Shown here piece by piece: positions 1 through 7,198 of a DNA stretch of 9,988 nt (position 1 is its first letter; the number at the start of each line of letters is the position of its first letter). Both the position numbers and the translations under genes were made by a program. Source of the DNA: Alphaproteobacteria bacterium (lineage in GTDB: Bacteria > Pseudomonadota > Alphaproteobacteria > RF32 > CAG-239); contig JAGCTK010000079.1 of the NCBI GenBank assembly GCA_017963715.1, positions 1 through 9,988 of the forward strand. The letters run 5' to 3'. The notes under the pieces are model-generated. The model was not told the origin of the DNA. It ran no database searches and was given only the letters and a program-made list of their open reading frames with translations.

Positions 1-1451
1 CATACGGCATTTGGGCAACCAACCATGCGGTTGTCACCTTGACCAATACATTTGTTATTTCAATCAACAACAGCACTTTAGACAGCCGCAATTGCAGCAC
101 TTTGTGCAACGCATCGGGCTGCACCACGCCACTCGGCGGTCAGGCTGTTTACCTTACAAACGGCGCAACGCTTATCAATGCCGGCGCATTGATGTCTATG
201 TCCGCACTCAGTTTGGGCAAATCGGGTGTCACTTTGGCCCCGACGGGCAGTATTTCGGCCATGGGTCCGCTTTCCGGCGGTTTAAGTATTTCGTCTGCCG
301 CCGTCACATCCGGTTTTAACGATACCTACACTTTAAAAGGCGCCATCAATGCCGAAGACACAAGCAACCTGCATCTTACTTCCGAATCGGCTTTATTTGA
401 TGCCGCCTTAAACGGCCAAGATGTTGTGTTGACCAAAAAATCTTTTGCGGAAGTCACGCAAAATGCCTCATTTGCCGACTTTTTGGAAAAAAATTATGCC
501 CTGCATCACAACGAGGCTCTGTTTGAAGCCTTGAAATCTCAAACCAATTTACGTTCTTTGACCGACAGTCTCAAAGATTTAACCGGCGACAAGTTAAAAA
601 GTTTTGCCCTTGAAGATATGATGCTGTTAAAAGAACTCGACTTTGACATCAACAAGGCCTTCAAAGACAACGCACAAAATTCATTTACCCTAACCGGCGA
701 CAACACCGCACGACTCGGCAAAAAAACACCATCAAACGAACGATACAGGTGGCTTGTCAGCGGAAAAAAAGACGGACAGACAACCTTTGGCGTCGGCGTT
801 GCATTTACGTCGCTTAAAAACAATCGCAACACAAAACGCCACGATGAGATGTTTTTGACCATGATGCCTCTCGGTTATCGCACACACGGACTTGACTTTT
901 TATCAACGCTCCGTTTGGGCTATGCTTACGGCACATATACGCGTCACGGCTTTAACAGCAAAGAGTATACAGGAACGGTTGAAAAACGGATTTTGGGCCT
1001 GACAAATGCGGTTTCATATCCCTTCAAAATCAACGCATGGACTTTAGCCCCGACCGCTGAATTCAACCTTCTCGGCTATCGCTTGAAAGGTGCGGAAGAT
1101 GCGCAGCGTTTTGCCTTAAAAATTCAAAAACAAAACATCACATCTATGGAAGCCGGCATCGGTTTCGGTTTGAATTATGCCGCCGATTTTGCCCCGCATA
1201 AAAAGTTAAACTTTGCGACACAATTGATGCTTTATCACGAATTTTTAGATCCTTATCGCTTAAAACTCGGCATGCAGGATATGACGGGCTCGTTTGAACT
1301 CAAAGACGAAAAACGTCGTGCCGAACATTTGGCACTCAAAAACACGTTTGAATATCGCTTTGACGCCTTGTCTGTCTATGCCGACCTATTCTCATACATC
1401 GACGGTGAATATACCACCAAAGCAGACATCGGCTTCAAATGGGCATTTTAA
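1..1451 (+). CDS. Autotransporter, C-terminal part (passenger end plus beta-barrel), 5' truncated
   Basis: The frame is open from base 3 to the TAA at 1449-1451, giving about 482 visible residues. The true start lies outside the window; the in-frame TTG at 39 is only an internal codon. The first ~130 residues are rich in Ser, Thr, Gly, Asn and Ala, as expected for the repetitive end of a beta-helical passenger. A more charged, helix-like segment follows (roughly residues 145-225). The last ~250 residues show alternating aromatic and polar residues with many Gly, Tyr and Arg, and end in Trp-Ala-Phe, the terminal Phe typical of type V outer-membrane beta-barrels. Such proteins reach the periplasm via Sec, and the barrel helps move the passenger to the cell surface. 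The passenger's function cannot be judged from this fragment. Three Cys lie close together near the visible N-terminus, which is unusual for a passenger. It converges with mutY, with a 15 bp gap. Confidence 0.8.
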   Translation, partial: YGIWATNHAVVTLTNTFVISINNSTLDSRNCSTLCNASGCTTPLGGQAVYLTNGATLINAGALMSMSALSLGKSGVTLAPTGSISAMGPLSGGLSISSAAVTSGFNDTYTLKGAINAEDTSNLHLTSESALFDAALNGQDVVLTKKSFAEVTQNASFADFLEKNYALHHNEALFEALKSQTNLRSLTDSLKDLTGDKLKSFALEDMMLLKELDFDINKAFKDNAQNSFTLTGDNTARLGKKTPSNERYRWLVSGKKDGQTTFGVGVAFTSLKNNRNTKRHDEMFLTMMPLGYRTHGLDFLSTLRLGYAYGTYTRHGFNSKEYTGTVEKRILGLTNAVSYPFKINAWTLAPTAEFNLLGYRLKGAEDAQRFALKIQKQNITSMEAGIGFGLNYAADFAPHKKLNFATQLMLYHEFLDPYRLKLGMQDMTGSFELKDEKRRAEHLALKNTFEYRFDALSVYADLFSYIDGEYTTKADIGFKWAF

Positions 1452-1466
1452 GCCTCAAAAGACTTA

Positions 1467-2465
1467 TCATCCTTTGTGATTATATTTTTGAATAACCTTT
1501 TGCATTAAGGTCGAAAAAGCATATTCGGATAATTTATCCCAGGGCACAAAAAATCCGTCACCTATGGGCGTATCTGTTGTCATTTCATAAATTTTGAGCG
1601 TCATATCTATATGCGTAAAGATATGCGACACGGTCTTTTTTGTATCGACAGCCTCATCAAAAAGCGGTTTTTCACTCCACAAAAACTCATACAAACCCGA
1701 GAGCAAACCCGGCTCGCAACGTTTGCGTATTAAAACCTCTCCTTGAGTGTTTTGGACGATATAGACATATCCCTCGACACGTTTCTTTGTCATTTTTTTG
1801 CGCATCGGAATTTGCTCGACATCAACAGATGATTTTGATTTGCAAAACACGCGAACCGGACACGCATCACATTTGGGCTTTGTTTTGGTGCACACCGTCG
1901 CACCCAAATCCATAATGGCCGAGGCATAGTCTGCCGCATTGTTCGGGTCGGTCAAACTCTCGGCTTTTCGACGTAAAAAGGGCAACACCTCATCAAGCGG
2001 CGATGTCAAATGGTCAAGCCGCGCCATGATGCGCATCACGTTGCCGTCAACAACCGTTTCGGGCTGATTAAAAGCAAGCGCCAAAAAACTGGCCACGGTA
2101 TAAGGGCCGAAACCTTTTAATTTGCTGACATCCTCGCGCGTATTCGGAAATCGGCCGCCAAAATCACTCATCACCGTTTGCGCACTTTGATGCAAAGACT
2201 TGGCACGCGTGTAATATCCCAAGCCCTGCCAATAAAGATACACTTCTTCAAGCGGCGCTTCGGCCAATGTTTTGACATCACCGAATCGCTTGATAAACCT
2301 GTCAAAATAAGACAACACGGTTTTGACGGTTGTTTGTTGCAACATCAACTCCGACACAAAGACGATATACGGATTGGGATGCGCGCCGCCTTTATGACGC
2401 CACGGCAAATCACGCCCGCATTGAGCATACCATTTCAGTAAAAGTGTTGAAAATTTTTGTGACAT
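1467..2465 (-). CDS. mutY: Adenine DNA glycosylase MutY
   Basis: This 332-residue protein is a base-excision repair glycosylase that removes A mispaired with 8-oxoguanine. The full family architecture is visible. The catalytic Glu is E39 in SELMLQQT. The helix-hairpin-helix is LKGFGPYTVASF (about 116-127). The catalytic Asp is D140 in VVDGNVMRI. The [4Fe-4S] cluster cysteines are C192, C199, C202 and C208, with the canonical C-X6-C-X2-C-X5-C spacing. The C-terminal MutT-like domain that recognises 8-oxoG contains SHIFTHIDM, matching the F-S/T-H loop. Length is normal for the family. The ATG start has no clear Shine-Dalgarno sequence; the best purine run (AAGG) lies too far upstream, so translation may depend partly on the upstream gene. 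It lies 43 bp downstream of the transglutaminase-like gene on the same strand, so the two are probably co-transcribed. Confidence 0.96.
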   Translation of the reverse strand: MSQKFSTLLLKWYAQCGRDLPWRHKGGAHPNPYIVFVSELMLQQTTVKTVLSYFDRFIKRFGDVKTLAEAPLEEVYLYWQGLGYYTRAKSLHQSAQTVMSDFGGRFPNTREDVSKLKGFGPYTVASFLALAFNQPETVVDGNVMRIMARLDHLTSPLDEVLPFLRRKAESLTDPNNAADYASAIMDLGATVCTKTKPKCDACPVRVFCKSKSSVDVEQIPMRKKMTKKRVEGYVYIVQNTQGEVLIRKRCEPGLLSGLYEFLWSEKPLFDEAVDTKKTVSHIFTHIDMTLKIYEMTTDTPIGDGFFVPWDKLSEYAFSTLMQKVIQKYNHKG

Positions 2466-2508
2466 ACACGTTTTATAACGCAGACCTTAGTTGAAGTCAA
2501 TCCGTGTT

Positions 2509-3189
2509 TTATCTTTCAACGTGCTGAGATATGCCCAACTTCTTTTCCTGTTCATAGGTGAAGTCAAAGTAAAACGGCTCAATATCATATGTTGTGTTAT
2601 GTCTTCTCGATTCTTTTTTAATTTTATTGACGGCTTTTCTTCTGCGAAATTCCGAAACGCGCCTTTCGTGTCCCGTTTCGGCACTGGCCATAAACGTTGT
2701 ATCGACGTAAACCTTTTTGTTATGATATTTAAAAACACTCCATGCATGCAATATTTTGTTTTTCTCGGCCTCTCTCATGCGCAGCGATTTGTCAACCACA
2801 TAACCTTTGACGGTATCAACCGTAATTCCGGCCTGTTTACACATCGCTTGAAACAAATCGGCAAAATCAGCGCATATACCGACTTTTGACTTTAAGAATT
2901 CTTCGGGTGTTTGCCGCCTGTATTTCAGCCTTGTCCGACCGTTTTCGTTGTATAAATAATTGTCATAGACCATATGTGAGGCAATATAATAGGCAATCGC
3001 TCGCACCTTATCATAATCATTGTCAAAAGGTGCGGTCAAATAACGCGTCAAAGAAAATATATTTGTCTGCACGCGTACGGGCACTTCTCTCACATACTCA
3101 TCCGTGCGCTCATCAAGATTTTCTTCCGCACCGGCGCTCAGCGGAAAAAACAGCAAAGCCAACACAAAAAACAATACCTTATATGGCAA
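2509..3189 (-). CDS. Secreted transglutaminase-like (papain-fold) protein
   Basis: This 226-residue protein starts with a clear Sec signal peptide: a basic start, a hydrophobic core at about residues 5-18, then SAGA-EE, with likely cleavage after residue 21. The mature part has the transglutaminase-core pattern. The putative catalytic Cys is C106 in KVGICADFADLF, the His is H148 in LHAWSVF, and the Asp is D163 in YVDTTF. Bacterial members are mostly cysteine proteases or amidases acting in the periplasm; the substrate here is unknown. The start is TTG, chosen because AGGAG (3197-3201 on the complement) sits 7 nt upstream and the signal peptide begins right there; the nearby GTG is out of frame. 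It is the first gene of a likely two-gene unit with mutY and is divergent from ffh. Confidence 0.85.
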   Translation of the reverse strand: MPYKVLFFVLALLFFPLSAGAEENLDERTDEYVREVPVRVQTNIFSLTRYLTAPFDNDYDKVRAIAYYIASHMVYDNYLYNENGRTRLKYRRQTPEEFLKSKVGICADFADLFQAMCKQAGITVDTVKGYVVDKSLRMREAEKNKILHAWSVFKYHNKKVYVDTTFMASAETGHERRVSEFRRRKAVNKIKKESRRHNTTYDIEPFYFDFTYEQEKKLGISQHVER

Positions 3190-3274
3190 AACACCGCTCC
3201 TAAAAATTAAATCCGTCTGTTAGCAGGTTAAACAATACCGTCTCAAAAAGCAAGAAGTTATTTAAAAAAACATA

Positions 3275-3302
3275 TTGACATTCGACCGAATCGGTGTATA
3301 AA
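3275..3302 (+). promoter_or_regulatory. Sigma70-type promoter for the ffh-rpsP-rimM-trmD-rplS cluster
   Basis: A perfect -35 box TTGACA (3275-3280) is followed after 16 bp by TATAAA (3297-3302). Transcription would start near 3309, giving a leader of about 120 nt before ffh. This is the best promoter match on the plus strand of the intergenic region. Confidence 0.75.
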
Positions 3303-3338
3303 GGCCTCACATGAATTAAAAAATTCGGGTTACATTAC

Positions 3339-3383
3339 ACGCCACGGCGTGACGTCAGTCAGCGAGGGTTCGCACACTGGCGT
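3339..3383 (+). promoter_or_regulatory. Hairpin-forming 5' leader of ffh
   Basis: Within the predicted leader, ACGCCA (3339-3344) can pair with TGGCGT (3378-3383). Inside, CAGT (3356-3359) pairs with ACTG (3376-3379), followed by a 2x2 internal loop (CA/AC) and GCGA (3362-3365) with TCGC (3370-3373) closing a GGGT loop. The outer and inner helices share bases 3378-3379, so they compete at that edge. No known RNA family was recognised, and the SRP RNA domain IV signature is absent. Any regulatory role is inference from foldability and position. Confidence 0.4.
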
Positions 3384-3427
3384 AAAAGTTTTGTATCAAC
3401 GAGTTTTAACAAAAAGGATATTGACAT

Positions 3428-4804
3428 TTGTTTGAGACATTGACCGATAAATTAGGCGCGGTATTCAACAAAATCACCTCACGAGGCGTTCTCTCGGAGG
3501 CTGATATTGACAGTGCCATGCGCGAAATCAGAGTAGCTCTCCTTGAGGCCGATGTTTCACTGCCCGTCGTCAAAGATTTTACGGCCCACATCAAAGAGCA
3601 GGCTTTGGGCGAAAAAGTCATTCGCTCCATCCAACCCGGACAAATGGTTGTCAAAATCGTCCATGATGAACTGGTCAAACTGTTGGGCGGTGACGATTCG
3701 GCGCTTTTGTTAAACGCCCCTGCCCCCGTTGTCATTATGATGGTCGGGCTTCAAGGCTCCGGCAAAACGACAACGGCCGCCAAAATCGCAGGTCTACTCA
3801 AAAAACACAAACGCGTTTTGATGGCATCACTCGACATTTATCGTCCGGCCGCTCAAGAACAGTTGAGTCAACTGGGACATCAAATCGGTGTTGATGTGCT
3901 TGATATCGTTAAAGATGAAAAGCCTTTAGATATCACCAAACGGGCAATGCAAAAAGCCAAAACAGGCGTGTATGATGTGCTTATTTTGGATACGGCCGGC
4001 CGTCTTCAAATCGACGAAATGATGATGGACGAACTCTCAGATGTCAAAAACATCGCACAACCGACAGAAATTTTGCTTGTCGCGGATGCCTTAATCTGTC
4101 AGGAAGCCTGCAACGTTGCCAAGGCTTTTGATGATAAATTGTCAATCACGGGGCTTGTGTTAACACGCACAGACGGCACATCACGCGCCGGTGCGGCCTT
4201 ATCCATGAAGATGACAACCGGTGTCCCGATTAAATTTCTCGGCACGGGCGAAAAACTTGATGCCATTGAGGCCTTTCATGCCGACCGTATCGCAGGTCGC
4301 ATTTTGGGCCAGGGTGATGTGGTGAGCCTGGTCGAAAAGGCCATGGAAACCGTCGACCGTGAGCAGGCAGAAAAAGAGATGCAAGCCATGATGAAAGGTA
4401 AATTTGACTTAAACGATTTGCTTTCTCAGATGCGCAGCATGAAAAAACTCGGTTCCATGGGCGCAATTGCCGCCATGATTCCGGGACTTTCCAAATTCAA
4501 AGCCCAAATAGAACAGGCGGGCGGCGATGAAATTTTGAAAAAACAAGAGGCCATTATTCTTTCGATGACACCGAAAGAAAGACAAAATCCCGACATCATC
4601 AAGGCAAGTCGCAAAAAGCGTATTGCCAGCGGTTCGGGAACTGAAGTTTCTGAGGTCAACAAGCTCTTAAAATCATACGAGCAGATGGCCTCAATGGTCA
4701 AACAAATGGGCAAATTCGGCGGTATCAAAGGTTTTGCCCAAATACTAAAACGCGGCTCGTTTGGCAATATGCCTTTCGGACCGCACCAAGGAAAACGGTT
4801 TTAA
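3428..4804 (+). CDS. ffh: Signal recognition particle GTPase Ffh
   Basis: The 458-residue protein component of SRP binds signal sequences of nascent membrane proteins and, with SRP RNA and the receptor FtsY, targets ribosomes to the membrane. Visible order: N domain (1-90); G domain with P-loop GLQGSGKTTT (107-116), DIYRPAA (136-142), DTAGR (188-192), TRTDG (246-250) and LGTGEKLD (271-278); then the Met-rich M domain (about 300-458) with SGSGTEVSEVN (401-411), the RNA-binding region. The start is TTG at 3428: an in-frame TGA lies at 3422, the product begins MFETLTDKLG as in the family, and AAGG (3414-3417) lies about 10 nt upstream. Two normally conserved G-domain segments differ: ICQEAC (223-228) stands where TGQDAV is usual, and TSRAG (251-255) where D-[AG]-RGG is usual. 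First gene of the cluster, 61 bp before rpsP. Confidence 0.97.
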   Translation: MFETLTDKLGAVFNKITSRGVLSEADIDSAMREIRVALLEADVSLPVVKDFTAHIKEQALGEKVIRSIQPGQMVVKIVHDELVKLLGGDDSALLLNAPAPVVIMMVGLQGSGKTTTAAKIAGLLKKHKRVLMASLDIYRPAAQEQLSQLGHQIGVDVLDIVKDEKPLDITKRAMQKAKTGVYDVLILDTAGRLQIDEMMMDELSDVKNIAQPTEILLVADALICQEACNVAKAFDDKLSITGLVLTRTDGTSRAGAALSMKMTTGVPIKFLGTGEKLDAIEAFHADRIAGRILGQGDVVSLVEKAMETVDREQAEKEMQAMMKGKFDLNDLLSQMRSMKKLGSMGAIAAMIPGLSKFKAQIEQAGGDEILKKQEAIILSMTPKERQNPDIIKASRKKRIASGSGTEVSEVNKLLKSYEQMASMVKQMGKFGGIKGFAQILKRGSFGNMPFGPHQGKRF

Positions 4805-4865
4805 CCCTCGCCATAAGGCTTAAAACTTTTAAAACTTTAACTTTAACAAAGAAAGGAAAAACAAA

Positions 4866-5339
4866 ATGGCAGTACGTATCAGATTATCAAGAGGCGGTTC
4901 AAAAAAACGTCCGTTTTATCGCATTGTTGCCGCAGATCAGCGTGCACCGCGCGATGGCCGCTTTATTGAAAAATTAGGCACATATAACCCGTTGCTCCCC
5001 AAAGATCATGCCGAGCGCTTGATTGTGGACACGGAAAAAGTGAGTGCATGGCTTCAAAAAGGTGCTCAGCCGACCGAAAGATTGCAAAAATTGTTTGCAG
5101 ACCTTGGCTTGTGCGCTGCTCCCGCTTTGCGTGAACAACCCAAGAAGTCAGCACCGCGTGCCAAAACAGTTGAACGTTTGAAAGAAAAAGAAGAAAAAGC
5201 GAAAGCTGCCGCTGAGGCTGCCGCAGCCGCCAAAGCCGAAGCCGAAGCCGCTGCCAAGGCAGAAGCCGAAGCCGCCGCAGAGGCCGCTAAAGCCGAGACT
5301 GAAGCTGAAGCAGAACCTGTTGCAGAATCTGCAGAATAG
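4866..5339 (+). CDS. rpsP: 30S ribosomal protein bS16 with Ala/Glu-rich tail
   Basis: Residues 1 to about 80 are a standard bS16 ([20 protein letters not shown] at the start, then [18 protein letters not shown]), a small subunit protein that helps fold 16S rRNA during 30S assembly. The total of 157 residues is about twice the E. coli length because of a C-terminal extension. This begins with a Pro/Lys linker (about 91-103) and continues as a highly charged Ala/Glu/Lys segment (104-157), predicted to be helical or disordered. Long low-complexity tails on bS16 are known in alphaproteobacteria. AAAGGA lies about 8 nt before the ATG. It sits between ffh and rimM in the usual cluster. Confidence 0.97.
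   Translation: MAVRIRLSRGGSKKRPFYRIVAADQRAPRDGRFIEKLGTYNPLLPKDHAERLIVDTEKVSAWLQKGAQPTERLQKLFADLGLCAAPALREQPKKSAPRAKTVERLKEKEEKAKAAAEAAAAAKAEAEAAAKAEAEAAAEAAKAETEAEAEPVAESAE
5175..5336 (+). repeat. Low-complexity Ala/Glu/Lys coding repeat in rpsP
   Basis: This DNA encodes residues 104-157 of bS16 and is made of imperfect repeats of GCC GAA GCC/GCT and AAA GCC GAA codons. It yields alternating Ala, Glu and Lys blocks. Such tracts vary easily in length by slippage, but here the frame is intact through to the TAG stop. Confidence 0.8.
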
Positions 5340-5393
5340 TCTTTTCAAAAGGTGATTTTTTAAGACTGGGTAAAAAATGTCGGATTTGTTTGT

Positions 5394-5906
5394 TTGGGCA
5401 AAATCGTTGCCGCACACGGCATCAAAGGTGAAGTCAAAATCAAAAGTTTTACTTCGAATCCTAAAGACGTGTGTGCTTACGGCCGCCTGTCAAACAAAGA
5501 TGAAACACGTTATTTTGACTTAACCTTCAAGGGTTTTGCCAAAGAACTTTTGCGTGTGAAAATCAACGGCGTTGATACCCGAAATGATGCCGAAAGCATC
5601 CTTGGAACCGAACTTTATATTTTGCGCGACAAATTGCCCGCATTAGAACCTGATACATTCTATTTGGCAGATTTGGAGGGCTTAAAAGTTTTGGATGACA
5701 AAACAGGTGATGAAATCGGCCACATCGTCGGTATTTACAACTTTGGTGCCGGCGACATTTTGGAAATTAAGTTTGATGGTCAAACTGAACCCCAAATGCT
5801 ACCGTTTAACAACACTTATGTGCCGACGGTAGATATCAAAAACGGGTTTGTGAAAGTGGCTCAAAAAGAACTTAATTATCAAAAAGATGAGGTGGACAAT
5901 GCTTAA
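5394..5906 (+). CDS. rimM: Ribosome maturation factor RimM (start ambiguous)
   Basis: RimM helps mature the 30S subunit around the uS19/16S head region. The conserved GKIVAAHGIKGEV is at the start of the frame, and the C-terminal PRC-barrel runs from FYLADLEGLKV (89-99) through LPFNNTYVPTVDI (136-148). The only usual start codon in the continuous frame is TTG at 5394, which has no good Shine-Dalgarno sequence. It would leave only one residue before GKIV, although the family normally has a short beta-strand there. The frame stays open upstream to a TAA at 5361 and reads VGFVCL just before GK, which looks like that strand. An ATG at 5377 would supply a natural start (MSD...) but is out of frame by one base. 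So either the gene uses an unusual start or one T is missing around 5385-5393. The 3' end overlaps trmD by 8 nt. Confidence 0.9.
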   Translation: MGKIVAAHGIKGEVKIKSFTSNPKDVCAYGRLSNKDETRYFDLTFKGFAKELLRVKINGVDTRNDAESILGTELYILRDKLPALEPDTFYLADLEGLKVLDDKTGDEIGHIVGIYNFGAGDILEIKFDGQTEPQMLPFNNTYVPTVDIKNGFVKVAQKELNYQKDEVDNA

Positions 5907-6576
5907 AGTTAAAGTTTTGACACTTTATCCCGAGATTTTTCCGGGTTTTTTGGACACATCCCTAACCGGCAAAGCCTTAAACGAGGGAAAATGGTCAATA
6001 GAGACCGTCAATATCCGTGATTATGCCACCGACAAATATGGCAGTGTTGATGACACGCCTTGCGGCGGCGGTGCCGGCATGGTGATGCGCGCCGACATTT
6101 TGGGTGCGGCAATTGACGCCAACCATCATGCAGGACGCCTGATTTACATGACGCCGAAAGGCACACCGCTCAAGCAGGCAAAATTGCATGAACTGGCCGG
6201 TCTTGATGAACTGACCATCATTTGCAACCGTTTTGAAGGTATTGATGAACGTGTTTTAGAGGTGTATCAGCCCGATGAAATCAGCATCGGCGATTATATC
6301 TTAACCGGTGGCGAACAAGCCGCCATGGTCATGTTGGACGGTATTGTCAGATTGCTTGACGGCGTGTTGGGAAATGCCTCATCCACATCGGATGAAAGTT
6401 TTGAAAACGGCATGCTTGAATATCCGCAATATACGCGGCCGATTGAGTGGAAAGGTCTCAAAGTGCCCGAAATTTTATTATCCGGCCATCATGAAAACGT
6501 CAAAATATGGCGTGCCGAACAATCTTTAAAAATCACACAAACCACACGCCCGGACCTGTTGAAAAAAATCTCTTGA
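5899..6576 (+). CDS. trmD: tRNA (guanine37-N1)-methyltransferase TrmD
   Basis: TrmD methylates N1 of G37 next to the anticodon using SAM, preventing +1 frameshifts. The start chosen is the ATG at 5899, because GAGG (5889-5892) lies 6 nt upstream and the product then begins [17 protein letters not shown] as in the family; an ATG at 5887 would add four residues. At 225 residues it is slightly short but complete. Visible motifs are [17 protein letters not shown] (50-66), [12 protein letters not shown] (108-119), [11 protein letters not shown] (129-139), [16 protein letters not shown] (166-181) and [16 protein letters not shown] (190-205), covering the trefoil-knot SAM site. N110 replaces the Gly usual in CGR[YF]EG, and E166 sits where E. 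coli has the catalytic Asp169. The start overlaps the end of rimM, suggesting translational coupling. Confidence 0.96.
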   Translation: MLKVKVLTLYPEIFPGFLDTSLTGKALNEGKWSIETVNIRDYATDKYGSVDDTPCGGGAGMVMRADILGAAIDANHHAGRLIYMTPKGTPLKQAKLHELAGLDELTIICNRFEGIDERVLEVYQPDEISIGDYILTGGEQAAMVMLDGIVRLLDGVLGNASSTSDESFENGMLEYPQYTRPIEWKGLKVPEILLSGHHENVKIWRAEQSLKITQTTRPDLLKKIS

Positions 6577-6601
6577 TTTAAATAAGGTTTGGGTATATAA
6601 A
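6573..6601 (+). promoter_or_regulatory. Possible internal promoter before rplS
   Basis: TTGATT (6573-6578) lies 17 bp before TATAAA (6596-6601), overlapping the end of trmD. The match is 4/6 and 5/6 to consensus with ideal spacing. It could give extra rplS transcript beyond read-through from the ffh promoter. It is a sequence match only. Confidence 0.4.
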
Positions 6602-6631
6602 CGAACAAATTTTTTAGAAAAGGTAAAACCA

Positions 6632-7030
6632 ATGAATATTTTGAAAGAAACAGAAAAAGAGCAAATTGCAAAGCTCACCGAGGGAAAAAACCTCCCGGAA
6701 TTTAAAGCCGGCGATACCTTAAAAGTTCATACCAAAGTCAAGGAAGGCGATCGTGAACGTATTCAAATTTATGAAGGTGTTTGCATCGCACGCAAAAATG
6801 ACGGGCTGAACTCCTCTTTTACCGTTCGCAAAATTTCGTTCGGTGAAGGTGTGGAACGTGTTTTCCCGCTTTACTCTCCGAATGTTGCGAAAATTGAAGT
6901 TGAGCGTATCGGTAAGGTGCGTCGCGCAAAATTGTATTTCTTGCGTGCTCTTCGCGGTAAATCCGCTCGTATTGCTGATGACTTGTCGGCAACATCTAAA
7001 GCCGCTGAGAAAAAAGCCAGTGAAAAATAG
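6632..7030 (+). CDS. rplS: 50S ribosomal protein bL19
   Basis: The 132-residue bL19 lies at the 30S-50S interface. The family core is clear: [32 protein letters not shown] near residues 24-55, then [22 protein letters not shown] and the C-terminal [18 protein letters not shown]. It has a short Ala/Lys/Glu-rich tail of about 20 residues. AAGG (6620-6623) lies 8 nt before the ATG. It is the last gene of the ffh cluster, 55 bp after trmD, and is followed directly by a strong terminator. Confidence 0.97.
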   Translation: MNILKETEKEQIAKLTEGKNLPEFKAGDTLKVHTKVKEGDRERIQIYEGVCIARKNDGLNSSFTVRKISFGEGVERVFPLYSPNVAKIEVERIGKVRRAKLYFLRALRGKSARIADDLSATSKAAEKKASEK

Positions 7031-7053
7031 GCTCTTTTTGCAAAATGCTAAAT

Positions 7054-7083
7054 AAACCGCTCTCAATCAGAGCGGTTTTTTTT
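7054..7083 (+). terminator. Intrinsic terminator after rplS
   Basis: AAACCGCTCT (7054-7063) pairs perfectly with AGAGCGGTTT (7069-7078) around a 5-nt loop, with a run of eight T at 7076-7083. It lies 24 nt past the rplS stop and should end the ffh-rplS transcript. Confidence 0.93.
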
Positions 7084-7114
7084 GGTTTCCGAACCTCGTA
7101 AATAATTTAGTTAA

Positions 7115-7124
7115 CTCAATTGAG
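7115..7124. other. Perfect 10-bp palindrome upstream of the leader promoter
   Basis: CTCAATTGAG is self-complementary and is flanked by GTTAA and CAAC, which extend the symmetry imperfectly. It lies about 40 bp upstream of the -35 box at 7164. It might be a regulator site, but a 10-bp palindrome in AT-rich DNA can also arise by chance. Confidence 0.2.
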
Positions 7125-7163
7125 CAACAACTGCCAGCCACTTCATTACCTAATTTTTTTTAT

Positions 7164-7192
7164 TTGACATCATCGACTAAATATGAGATACT
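7164..7192 (+). promoter_or_regulatory. Promoter of the structured leader and lipoprotein gene
   Basis: A perfect TTGACA (7164-7169) is followed after 17 bp by GATACT (7187-7192), which keeps 4 of 6 -10 consensus bases. Transcription would start near 7199, just before the first strong hairpin. Its position after the rplS terminator fits an independent transcription unit. Confidence 0.6.
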
Positions 7193-7198
7193 CCGAAT

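Noticed and set aside
539..862. Minus-strand open frame of 107 codons within the autotransporter gene.
   Set aside because: It is antisense to a clear barrel-coding frame and has no recognisable motif or ribosome-binding site.
3206..3235. Minus-strand TTGTTT-N18-TTTAAT as a promoter for the transglutaminase-like gene.
   Set aside because: The transcript would start on top of the Shine-Dalgarno sequence at 3197-3201, which makes it unlikely.
4820..4852. Short AAAACTTT-like direct repeats between ffh and rpsP.
   Set aside because: They are AT-rich simple sequence in a 61-bp gap, too short and degenerate to support a function.
5148..5417. Minus-strand open frames opposite the rpsP tail, rich in Gly, Phe and Ala.
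   Set aside because: They are mirror frames of the low-complexity Ala/Glu repeat with no start signal or family pattern.
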